Positions 1 to 6,780 of a stretch of 39,832 bases of DNA are shown in pieces. The notes under the pieces are model-generated. The model made no database searches and was not told where the DNA came from. It was given only the letters and a program-made list of their open reading frames with translations. The translations under genes and the position numbers were made by a program. This DNA comes from Nostoc sp. JL33. GTDB taxonomy: Bacteria > Cyanobacteriota > Cyanobacteriia > Cyanobacteriales > Nostocaceae. Numbering within the stretch: the first letter of the stretch is position 1; the number at the start of each line of letters is the position of its first letter. The stretch covers positions 1 to 39,832 of the forward strand of contig NZ_JABXKP010000036.1 of NCBI RefSeq assembly GCF_017114985.1. Reading direction: 5' to 3'.

Positions 1-178
1 GTTTTTACTGCTGAATTATTTTAATCTACGCTTAATTTAACAATGTATCAATTAATTTATCCTAAGTTTGGCTAATCCAGATGTTTTTTTCTCGCTCGTG
101 AGAAATACCGCCGCAGGCATCGCCTTACATACTATTGTTTAGATATTAGATAATTCTTAAAAAGAAAGCCAAGTCAAA

Positions 179-1030
179 TTGAAGACTATCAAATTTATAT
201 TAATCCCTGGTAAATATCTACGGATATTAGCTGCTACTGTGTTCTTCATTGCATTGTTCATTGGATGTACGCCAACACCCAAAGTTTCGACACCTGTCAA
301 ACCCTCAACAAGCGTTAACCTGCTCTTAGGAAATCCCAGCAATGCGATCGCCCTGGTCGGTACTCCTGATAATTATCTCCTGGTTAAACCACAATATGTA
401 GTCTCTTACAACAACAGCAAGGGTACACCTAATTGGGTGAGTTGGCAGTTAAACAAGTCATGGTTGGGTACTACAGACCGTCAAAATAACTTCCGACCTG
501 ACGGCACATTGCCTACAAATTTTGCGCGAGTGACACCGACTATATACACAGGCTCAGGATACGACAAAGGTCACATCATTCCATCAGCAGACCGCACCAA
601 AAGCGTAGAGGATAATGCTAGTACATTTTTGATGACAAACATGGTTCCCCAGACTCCCGATAATAATCGCAGAACTTGGGAAGGTTTAGAACAATACTCT
701 AGGGAGCTTGTCACAAAAGAAGGTAAAGAACTTTACATCATTGCCGGGCCATTAGGGAGCCAAGGTGAACCCCTCAAAGGAAAAGTAACGATTCCCGCAT
801 CAACCTGGAAAATCGTTGTTGTTTTGGAACCTGGTGTTGGGATTAATGGCATCACCACAAAAACTCGGGCGATCGCGGTGAATATCCCTAATCAGCAGGG
901 GATAGACCCAGACTGGAGAAAATACAGAGTTAGTATTGACCAAATCGAAGAACTGACAGGATATAATTTTCTGTCTAATGTGCCTGAAAATATTCAAAAC
1001 ACAATTGAAGACAAGATAGATATTCAGTGA
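179..1030 (+). CDS. nucA: DNA/RNA non-specific endonuclease (NucA-like), lipoprotein or membrane-anchored
   Basis: The product is a sugar-non-specific nuclease of the beta-beta-alpha-metal family, expected to cleave DNA and RNA outside the cytoplasm with a bound metal ion. The active-site block is YDKGHIIPSADRT at about residues 128-140, with His132 as the expected general base; the usual DRGH is DKGH here. TNMVPQ (153-158) holds the metal-binding Asn. The first 30 residues form a signal peptide ending in a lipobox-like FIGC, so the mature protein may be lipid-anchored. The start is TTG at 179 because no ATG or GTG lies upstream of the signal peptide in frame. The gene faces, 7 bp away, a gene for its known inhibitor family. 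The family call is firm; the start and lipidation are inferred. Confidence 0.9.
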   Translation: MKTIKFILIPGKYLRILAATVFFIALFIGCTPTPKVSTPVKPSTSVNLLLGNPSNAIALVGTPDNYLLVKPQYVVSYNNSKGTPNWVSWQLNKSWLGTTDRQNNFRPDGTLPTNFARVTPTIYTGSGYDKGHIIPSADRTKSVEDNASTFLMTNMVPQTPDNNRRTWEGLEQYSRELVTKEGKELYIIAGPLGSQGEPLKGKVTIPASTWKIVVVLEPGVGINGITTKTRAIAVNIPNQQGIDPDWRKYRVSIDQIEELTGYNFLSNVPENIQNTIEDKIDIQ

Positions 1031-1037
1031 GTTTTTG

Positions 1038-1442
1038 TCAAGTTTCTACAACCTTAGTAGAAAGCCCTGCTAAATCACCTGTTGGAGTTTCGCCGACGAT
1101 GTAAGCATCAATTTCGATTTCCCCTAAGCGATACACCTGCGGGTTTTTTAAGCTCGATTTAATTGTTTGCACAAGCGTTTTAAATTTGTTGACAGTTGCT
1201 TTCTCTTCTTCGCCGTGCCAGTCTTCAGGAGTTGTCGCCACTTGAAAAAAATCGTCAACCCCTACGATTTTAATGGGTGTATCTTCAGGGTGATTTGTCT
1301 GTTGTATAACTTTCTCTGGTGTAGCAGGTGGTGTAGCTGACCATAAGAATGCTTCTAAGGGGCACTCAGACTCACTCATCATGAGTAAGCCGTCGGATGC
1401 TTGTTTTAACTGTTCTAGAATTTCTGAATTAGTTTTGGTCAT
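1038..1442 (-). CDS. nuiA: Nuclease A inhibitor (NuiA-like)
   Basis: This is a small acidic cytoplasmic protein of the NuiA family, which binds and blocks the NucA nuclease. The 134-residue sequence begins MTKTNSEILEQLKQASDGLL and ends STKVVET, which I recognise as the ends of Anabaena NuiA. In the published NucA-NuiA complex the inhibitor reaches the active-site metal using a Glu near residue 24 and the C-terminal Thr; both are present here (MSESE near residues 22-26, final Thr). I use the ATG at 1442; a GTG two codons upstream is also in frame. The gene converges on the nuclease gene, so the pair probably works as a self-protection module. Confidence 0.9.
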   Translation of the reverse strand: MTKTNSEILEQLKQASDGLLMMSESECPLEAFLWSATPPATPEKVIQQTNHPEDTPIKIVGVDDFFQVATTPEDWHGEEEKATVNKFKTLVQTIKSSLKNPQVYRLGEIEIDAYIVGETPTGDLAGLSTKVVET

Positions 1443-1812
1443 AAGCACTTAATAGAGCGTAGTTTACCACCGCAGGCAGGCATCGCACATAAAATAGTAT
1501 CCATCTCGCCATGCATCCACCACACCCGTAAGCCGCATTTATTAACCGAGGCGATGGCGTAACCGCCCGCCGCAGGCATCGCTGCTTGGCAGATTTACAA
1601 GCGTCACCGATAGCGTAGCGTTAGCGTTAGCGAGGAACGAGCGTCCGCAGGAGCGTCACAGCCCGCACTTCAACAAAGCTCAGTGACCACCGGAGGCATC
1701 GCCTCATACACTGTGCAAAATATTGGGGTATCAGGTATTTTATTATACCTTGTATAATAGAGCCATTATTTTTGAATTTCCTCCAGCCAACTCTAGTAAG
1801 GGAAAAAGTTAT
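1443..1812. repeat. Intergenic stretch filled with short dispersed Nostoc-type repeats
   Basis: This stretch has no convincing gene. It contains several versions of a ccgcaggcatcgc core (near 1471, 1569 and 1689), a run of gcgtta hexamers near 1615-1635 and a gaacgagcgtccgcaggagcgtc segment. Related cores recur elsewhere in the window (near 105, 9150, 12016, 15766, 19650, 30486, 31625, 33197). The last part before 1813 is AT-rich and may carry the promoter of the next gene, but I cannot fix a -10 box. Confidence 0.6.
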
Positions 1813-2235
1813 ATGAAACTAATTAAAAAAGTTTTAGCAATATGTTTTTTATTATTTGGCATTCCATTTTCTGCTGTGATGATTCTAGAAATTCTCAATC
1901 CCAAAACTCCCGCTCAAGGAAAAGAAAATGATGTAGCTGCTTTAACTATTCTTACTATTCCGTCAACCATTCTAGGAGGTTGGTTGAGTTGGTCTTTAGT
2001 GCAGCAGAATCGAAAGGAAAAAGCATTACTTCTGGAATCAGAACAAAAGCATCTTCAGTTAGTGTTCTTAGAATTAATTGAGCAAAATGCTGGCAGAATA
2101 ACGGTATTGCAACTGGCGAAAAATGCTGAAATATCAACCCAGTTAGCTAAACAATATTTAGATGAGAAAGCCAAGGAACTTAATGCTGATTTTGAAGTAA
2201 ATGAAGAGGGAAATGTTTTGTATCATTTCTCTTGA
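1813..2235 (+). CDS. Two-helix membrane protein with C-terminal winged-helix-like domain, unknown function
   Basis: The 140-residue product begins MKLIKKVLAICFLLFGIPFS. It has two hydrophobic helices at about residues 4-26 and 43-62, the second containing TIPSTILGGWLSWSL. They are followed by a charged linker and a C-terminal part (about 75-140) that reads like a small winged helix: a helix with NAGRITVLQLAKNAEIS, a helix QLAKQYLDEKAKEL and a short strand pair ending NVLYHFS. Such tails occur in other cyanobacterial membrane proteins of unknown role. I chose the ATG at 1813; the reading frame opens 30 codons earlier, but that extension has no family look. Function is not recognised. Confidence 0.7.
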   Translation: MKLIKKVLAICFLLFGIPFSAVMILEILNPKTPAQGKENDVAALTILTIPSTILGGWLSWSLVQQNRKEKALLLESEQKHLQLVFLELIEQNAGRITVLQLAKNAEISTQLAKQYLDEKAKELNADFEVNEEGNVLYHFS

Positions 2236-2239
2236 CACA

Positions 2240-2587
2240 CTATACAGTATCATCCATCCAACCGCACTCCGGGCAATCCCAATGCACCCGTGCTGTGTAA
2301 TCCCGGTCAAACTCATACCCGCACTGAGGACACTTGCCAGTAAACATAGGATGGGTATCTAGCAATTCTAGCTGTTGCTGTTGCGTCCGCCTCTGCTGTG
2401 GTTGCACAATCAACTCGCCGTTATAGTAGCTTGCGCCTTCTGGTTCCCACAGTTCTACTGGTTCGGCATTGGGGTCTTCACGGAAGTCTAGGCAGCTGTC
2501 ACCGTCTACCCCATCAAGATGGACAGCACAGACGAGGTACGGGTTATGGGCATACAGGAGACAGCGATCGCACTCTGGAATTTTCAT
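2240..2587 (-). CDS. Zinc-ribbon protein of unknown function
   Basis: This is a 115-residue soluble protein with two cysteine clusters. The N-terminal half has CDRC near residues 6-9 and later single Cys and His residues (YLVCAVHLDG, DSCLDF). The C-terminal end has a clear zinc ribbon, CPQCGYEF then DCPECGW, giving two CxxC knuckles about 17 residues apart. A Gln/Arg-rich linker joins the halves. The ATG at 2587 has no obvious ribosome site. The gene ends 4 bp from the convergent membrane-protein gene. Metal binding is strongly suggested; the partner or reaction is not. Confidence 0.65.
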   Translation of the reverse strand: MKIPECDRCLLYAHNPYLVCAVHLDGVDGDSCLDFREDPNAEPVELWEPEGASYYNGELIVQPQQRRTQQQQLELLDTHPMFTGKCPQCGYEFDRDYTARVHWDCPECGWMDDTV

Positions 2588-2655
2588 AGTACCAGTTTAT
2601 CTAGTACAAGTAGCGATCGCCTCCTGGTCTAACTTTGACTCTAAGAATTTTTAAG

Positions 2656-3141
2656 TTACTTTCTGCCTCGCTCTTGCATTTCTTGCTGGCGCATGGGCAT
2701 AGCGTCAATTTGCTCAAAAATTGTTGTCGCCCTTACTGGTGTAGTGTCTTGGCGCTTAACACCACCATCTTTGCCTACCAAAATGACGCGAAAATTTTCT
2801 TTATTAACCCCAAAGCGATCGCGCAACTTTGCAGCAGAAGACTCATCTATTAACTGTCCATTGGCATAGCTTTTATTTGTTGCCAAAACCTGAACGAGAA
2901 CTAAATCCCGGTCTGCAAAACCACTTTTTTGCTGCAATAGCTGCATCTGTTGCTGATAGGTATGGTTATCAACAGACGGTGCAAAGACTAGTAACACGCG
3001 GTTTTGCCATTTTTGGGAACTGAGGTTAAATGAAGACATTTTGATGGCTAGGGTTGAACCTTGAGCAGTACCAGCAATGCTGACTGGCGATAAGACTATA
3101 GACGCGGTGAGGGTCAGGGCGATTAATACTGAGTTATTCAC
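2656..3141 (-). CDS. DUF4174-type exported protein
   Basis: The 161-residue protein has an N-terminal signal peptide (about residues 1-29, ALTLTASIVLSPVSIAGTAQ) and a single domain matching my memory of DUF4174, a thioredoxin-like fold without the redox CxxC. Typical features are WQNRVLLVFAPS near the start, DRDLVLVQVL in the middle, FRVILVGKDGGVK and the ending IDAMPMRQQEM. It probably acts in the periplasm. The start is GTG at 3141, chosen because it gives a complete signal peptide and no ATG lies upstream. The biochemical role of the family is unknown to me. Confidence 0.75.
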   Translation of the reverse strand: MNNSVLIALTLTASIVLSPVSIAGTAQGSTLAIKMSSFNLSSQKWQNRVLLVFAPSVDNHTYQQQMQLLQQKSGFADRDLVLVQVLATNKSYANGQLIDESSAAKLRDRFGVNKENFRVILVGKDGGVKRQDTTPVRATTIFEQIDAMPMRQQEMQERGRK

Positions 3142-3302
3142 TTCGGGTGTTGTTAGAAACGTTCCATCATCTCAAACTATCATCAGTTTTCCCACTCTGA
3201 CTCTATCTGGTGATTGAATAAGTGTGATGTCTACTTTTTAGAGCGATCGCTTCCTCGGTGTAACTTTTCCTCGCTTGTATTTCAGAGGTAAACTAGGCTC
3301 TA

Positions 3303-3752
3303 TTATTCCCCATCCTTAAGCTCTAACTGATAAATCCGCATTGATGGGTATTCGTTCATCATCCGCCAGTAATACCCAGTAGGCGGTGACTGCACCCTAC
3401 CACCGCAACGGTACAGAAAAACTGGTTCACAGGAGCGCATAGCTTTCTTCATCATCTGCTCTAGGCTGGGGTCTGGGTTAGCGTCGTCGTACCAGATAAT
3501 ATGAGATTTACCCAAATATTCAGCCGCCATTAAACTAGCAAATAGCCATTCCATAACTGATTGAATTTGCTCTGGCTCTACGCCGCAGCTTTGTTGTCCG
3601 TAGCATAGAATAGTTGGTTGGGCTGGTTTGGGTTTGAGGAAGTTTAAGAATTTCATGACGGTGAGAAACGCAACTATTACCAGGGTTCCCATTTGTTGAG
3701 GTGCGATGCCTAGCTTGGGTAAGAAAGTGCGATCGTAATTTTTAGGTGACAT
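3303..3752 (-). CDS. Hypothetical protein with N-terminal membrane anchor
   Basis: I do not recognise a family for this 149-residue product. It has one hydrophobic stretch at about residues 21-39 (MGTLVIVAFLTVMKFLNFL) that could anchor it, then a soluble part with several Cys residues (LCYGQQSCGVEPEQI, MRSCEPVFLYRCGG) and an aromatic-rich end (PPTGYYWRMMNEYPSMRIY). Alternative starts at Met21 or Met33 would shorten or remove the anchor. It is monocistronic as far as can be seen, with a HIP1 octamer just downstream near 3243. Confidence 0.55.
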   Translation of the reverse strand: MSPKNYDRTFLPKLGIAPQQMGTLVIVAFLTVMKFLNFLKPKPAQPTILCYGQQSCGVEPEQIQSVMEWLFASLMAAEYLGKSHIIWYDDANPDPSLEQMMKKAMRSCEPVFLYRCGGRVQSPPTGYYWRMMNEYPSMRIYQLELKDGE

Positions 3753-3952
3753 TGGGAATATCCCCCCGCAAGTTCCTCAACCAAACCGATGAGTTTAGCG
3801 ATTTTTGGCGAAGTTTAAAAATACCAAATGTTGATCCGGTGCGCGAAAGGTCTTGCTTGATATCAGTTGGATAGCACCTGAACGCTTTGAAATCGCTCAC
3901 CCAAATAAAAATTTTCCGGCAGACTTCCCATTTTGAAATTGTTGGGCTATAT

Positions 3953-4003
3953 TAATATCAAGTTTGTAATATCAAGTTTGTAATATAAGTATAGAGAACT
4001 CTA
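3953..4003 (+). promoter_or_regulatory. Tandem 14-bp direct repeat and palindrome upstream of the PadR gene
   Basis: TAATATCAAGTTTG occurs twice head to tail (3953-3966, 3967-3980), followed by a partial third copy (TAATAT, 3981-3986). A perfect dyad ATAGAG-AA-CTCTAT follows at 3991-4004, about 60 bp before the PadR start. PadR-family repressors commonly bind dyads in their own promoters, so this is a reasonable autoregulatory operator. The remaining 3753-3952 holds no gene that I can see. Confidence 0.45.
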
Positions 4004-4064
4004 TTAAGTGCTGATTAAGGCTATTGCTAGGGTTTACATAAGGTAGTACGCGAAGGAGCAGGTA

Positions 4065-4463
4065 ATGGCAAAGCATAGAGATGAAGGAGTAATCATACTT
4101 TCAGCCTTGGAAGAAGATTTGCTGACGGTTCTTATGGGTGGAGAGCCAATTTATGGTCTACAGATTTTGGAGATACTTAACCAACAAAGAAAAAAGTATG
4201 AAATACCAGATTTGAGAATTGGTTCGCTTTATCCAACATTGAAGCGAATGGAGGAACAAAAACTAATTAGAGGTGAATGGGGCGATCCGGTTGCAGAATC
4301 AACACGTCGGCGCTATTACACCATCACCGCTGTTGGGGAAATTGCTATTTCCCGCACTCAGGCATACCGTAGAGAGTTGGCGCGACGGGCTGAGGGACAA
4401 TCTGCTCCCGAAGGTAAGATAGCAGATGGTTTTTCTGGATGGATTGCTAGTGTTTTTAACTAA
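4065..4463 (+). CDS. PadR-family transcriptional regulator
   Basis: The 132-residue product is a winged-helix regulator. Residues 13-85 follow the PadR pattern: LEEDLLTVLMGGEPIYGLQI, a recognition helix region with IGSLYPTLKRMEEQKLI, and the wing RRYYTITAVGE. The ATG at 4065 follows an AAGGAG ribosome site about 10 nt upstream. PadR proteins usually repress a neighbouring gene and respond to a ligand or stress; here the obvious target is the coiled-coil membrane protein starting 12 bp downstream, probably in the same transcript. The dyad and direct repeats upstream suit autoregulation. Confidence 0.88.
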   Translation: MAKHRDEGVIILSALEEDLLTVLMGGEPIYGLQILEILNQQRKKYEIPDLRIGSLYPTLKRMEEQKLIRGEWGDPVAESTRRRYYTITAVGEIAISRTQAYRRELARRAEGQSAPEGKIADGFSGWIASVFN

Positions 4464-4475
4464 GGAGAGAGAAAA

Positions 4476-5399
4476 ATGCAAAACCAAGGCGATGAATACA
4501 ATTTTTGGCGTGATGAGTTCTTAAAACAGCAAAGAGAGATTGAGAAAATGCGTCAAACTATGAATCAAATACTGCAAAAAAATCAACAAATAATTTCTGG
4601 AATTCAGAGCAGCCTTTCTCACATTGCACAAACACAATCAATGGCAGCACAACTGTCGCAACAAATGAGGGCTAGCTTATCGCTAACAGACTCAGCAGCT
4701 ACACAACTGTCGAAACAAATGAGGGCTAGCTTATCGCTAACAGACTCAGCAGCTACACAACTGTCGAAACAAATGAGGGCTAGCTTATCGCTAACAGACT
4801 CAGCAGCTACACAACTGTCGAAACAAATGAGGGCTAGCTTATCGCTAACAGACTCAGCAGCTACACAACTGTCGAAACAAATGAGGGCTAGCTTATCGCT
4901 AACAGACTCAGCAGCTACACAACTGTCGAAACAAATGAGGGCTAACTTATCGCTAACCGACTCAGTAGCTACACAACTGGCGAAACAAATGAGGATTGAT
5001 TTATTGCCAAATCGGGTAAAAATTCCAGAAGAATTGCTATTGACCGTAGAACATTTTAGCCAAGATGCAGTAGTTCTAATAATAGATAGTGGAGTTGCCG
5101 ATAATGTTGATGAATCAGACTCAAAGTTAATCAACGAGTCATTAAATCCAGATAACAATAATTTACCAAAATATTCTAGGGAAAAGCTGTCAGCTTGGGT
5201 TCCCAAAGTTTCTGAAGAACATCGAGCATATTTAATTGACTACCGTAAATCTTGGTACGAAGGTAAACCATTAACTTGGCGTACTGACTTATATGTTTAT
5301 TTACTAACTTTGCAATTTTTATTAATAGATGTACTCTGGTCGCATATTTCCTATCAACTGCAAAAATGGTTTCGACCAGTTCGCCGACCTCGGCTTTAG
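4476..5399 (+). CDS. Coiled-coil membrane protein with seven 18-residue repeats
   Basis: The 307-residue protein starts with a charged helical region (1-54) and then seven consecutive 18-residue units (55-180) with consensus SAATQLSKQMRASLSLTD. The linker (about 181-240) is acidic. The C-terminal part (240-307) contains one hydrophobic segment, YVYLLTLQFLLIDVLW, and a basic tail RPVRRPRL. An 18-residue period equals five turns of an alpha helix, so the repeats could form a long straight helix with one constant face. The gene begins 12 bp after padR with GGAGAG as ribosome site, so the two are likely co-transcribed. Function unknown; a membrane-stress or envelope role is only a guess from the padR link. 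Confidence 0.8.
   Translation: MQNQGDEYNFWRDEFLKQQREIEKMRQTMNQILQKNQQIISGIQSSLSHIAQTQSMAAQLSQQMRASLSLTDSAATQLSKQMRASLSLTDSAATQLSKQMRASLSLTDSAATQLSKQMRASLSLTDSAATQLSKQMRASLSLTDSAATQLSKQMRANLSLTDSVATQLAKQMRIDLLPNRVKIPEELLLTVEHFSQDAVVLIIDSGVADNVDESDSKLINESLNPDNNNLPKYSREKLSAWVPKVSEEHRAYLIDYRKSWYEGKPLTWRTDLYVYLLTLQFLLIDVLWSHISYQLQKWFRPVRRPRL
4638..5015 (+). repeat. 54-bp tandem repeat, 7 units, inside the coiled-coil gene
   Basis: Seven in-frame 54-bp units lie head to tail. The five copies between 4671 and 4940 (register gctagc at 4671, 4725, 4779, 4833, 4887) are identical base for base as far as I can read. The first unit and the last two have diverged, as expected when interior copies are refreshed by slippage or unequal exchange. 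Copy number should vary between strains. Confidence 0.95.
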
Positions 5400-5464
5400 A
5401 TCATAAAACTATTTCTAGACTGCTATCCGTCCAACTCAAATTACTAAATAAATAACCTGCCCGA

Positions 5465-5484
5465 CTGTCTCAACTTTCAGACAG
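5465..5484 (+). terminator. Possible weak terminator hairpin after the coiled-coil gene
   Basis: CTGTCT (5465-5470) pairs with AGACAG (5479-5484) around an 8-nt loop, about 65 bp after the stop codon. The downstream tract is only mildly T-rich (aatcaattttgg), so the call is weak. Confidence 0.3.
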
Positions 5485-5572
5485 GTAATCAATTTTGGTC
5501 TTTAATACTAAAACTACTTGGCCTATAGTCATAATCTGTCCGCACTTAACAAGAACGCAAGACACTTAGTAT

Positions 5573-6058
5573 ATGGTTCGAGAACTCGAAAGAAAACGCC
5601 AAAGTGCAAAGTTTCCCGAAATTGCACCGGTTGCTAATCCCGTGGAAACAAAAAGTAAATGCCCATCTGGTAGTTGCGACCTACCAGATGGACACTCAAA
5701 CATTTCTCCTAAATCAATTGCGCTCAATTTAGAAGCAGGAAAGTATATGTTACCAAATCATAGATCCTCTAGGGATGAAAACGTGTCTAATCTCGATAGC
5801 TGCATCAAGACCTATTCAGCAGTGGAGTTGAGTATTGCCCAAGAACGCCTCCGTCAAGCTCGGTGGAGTTTTAATTTAGCTTTGGCAATGACGGCGGCTT
5901 TTGCTGTGACCAGCTTGGTCGGTGTTGGACTACTGCTATCAGGCAAGACTACAGAAGGATCTGTTGCCGCAGCAGGTGGATTAGCCTCTAGTGTTCGCTG
6001 CCTCCAACTGGTGAAGGACACTAATGACCGACTAGACAAGATAGCTGCCGAAATTTAG
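5573..6058 (+). CDS. TRADD-N-associated membrane domain protein (CyanoTRADDas-TM type)
   Basis: The 161-residue protein has a variable polar N-terminus (1-80) and a C-terminal membrane module (about 85-161). The module begins AQERLRQARWSFNLALAMT, has two hydrophobic helices separated by LLSGKTTEGSV, and ends VKDTNDRLDKIAAEI. This arrangement matches, from memory, the cyanobacterial TRADD-N-associated two-helix domain found in predicted conflict or cell-death systems. Here there is no recognisable TRADD-N or effector domain in the same protein; the N-terminus is short and contains a Cys-rich patch CPSGSCDLPDG. The module call is fairly good, the function is inferred. Confidence 0.65.
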   Translation: MVRELERKRQSAKFPEIAPVANPVETKSKCPSGSCDLPDGHSNISPKSIALNLEAGKYMLPNHRSSRDENVSNLDSCIKTYSAVELSIAQERLRQARWSFNLALAMTAAFAVTSLVGVGLLLSGKTTEGSVAAAGGLASSVRCLQLVKDTNDRLDKIAAEI

Positions 6059-6383
6059 TTTCTGTTGCGTCTTTAGGAGCGATCGCAACCATAAGAGGAA
6101 GCGATCGCTCCCCCCATTTTTAAGGGAAAACTAACAGTAGAAGCGATCGCTCCCAATCAAGCAAGGAAATATCGCAGCAAGGTGATCGCCCATCCCAACT
6201 TTTCCTCTAAGAATTTAAGTTCAACATCACTTAAAAAACTCCCCTTCATTCAAGTAAGAAATTTTACTATAAAAACATATTTCAGTGTATATACGGTGTG
6301 TATGCAGCTTTAAAATGACTAACTTGTAATAGATAATATAGCACCAGCTACTAAAGATACAGTGAATCAAGTTTAGAAGTTAA
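6059..6383. repeat. HIP1-rich spacer with 60-bp interspersed repeat, copy 1
   Basis: No gene is seen here. Three HIP1 octamers lie between 6079 and 6152. The segment at about 6111-6170 (ccccatttttaagggaaaac, then ctaac, a HIP1 site, tcccaatcaagcaaggaaa) recurs in the same orientation at about 9168-9229. The AT-rich part from 6240 carries gtgtata-type direct repeats near 6285-6302 and probably the promoter of the following regulator. Confidence 0.6.
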
Positions 6384-6632
6384 ATGACTATCAAAAAAGC
6401 CTTGGCTATCAAACAGCCAGAGGTGGGGCAGATCATTCGTGATCTGCGGCTTTTGGCTGCGCTAACGCAAGAACAATTTGCAGCCACTCTAGGCGTTACT
6501 TATACCACGATTAATCGTTGGGAAAATGGACGCTCAACACCCTCGCCGATGGCGATGAAGCTTATTGAGCAGAAGCTTAATGAGATGGGCAGTCAGGGGG
6601 AAGATTTGTTGGCTAATTATTTGCGGAATTAG
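6384..6632 (+). CDS. XRE-family helix-turn-helix regulator
   Basis: This is an 82-residue single-domain DNA-binding protein. Residues 15-70 hold a Cro/C1-type helix-turn-helix: IIRDLRLLAALTQEQFAATL, then GVTYTTINRWENGRSTPSP, the usual recognition helix and loop. It precedes the NERD-helicase gene by about 150 bp on the same strand and may control it, as small XRE proteins often control nuclease or toxin genes. A HIP1-like GCGATCGCAG and spacer lie between. Partner and operator are not established. Confidence 0.8.
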   Translation: MTIKKALAIKQPEVGQIIRDLRLLAALTQEQFAATLGVTYTTINRWENGRSTPSPMAMKLIEQKLNEMGSQGEDLLANYLRN

Positions 6633-6780
6633 TTGCTTGCTCAGTTTTTGTGTGAGCGATGTCTACTTTTTGGGGCTGTTCGGTGACGCTGTTGGGTGCG
6701 ATCGCAGATTTAAGCTGCCAATTCAAAATTAATTCCGGTCGATACACAGCAAGGGTTTGGGAGTATTAAGGAGTAGTTTT

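Noticed and set aside
4638..5015. CRISPR array
   Set aside because: The units are tandem, in frame and without unique spacers, so this is a coding repeat.
4619..5206. Long antisense frame across the 54-bp repeats
   Set aside because: It is open only because the sense repeat has a period divisible by three; it has no start signal and its product is a Ser/Ala/Val/Cys repeat with no family look.
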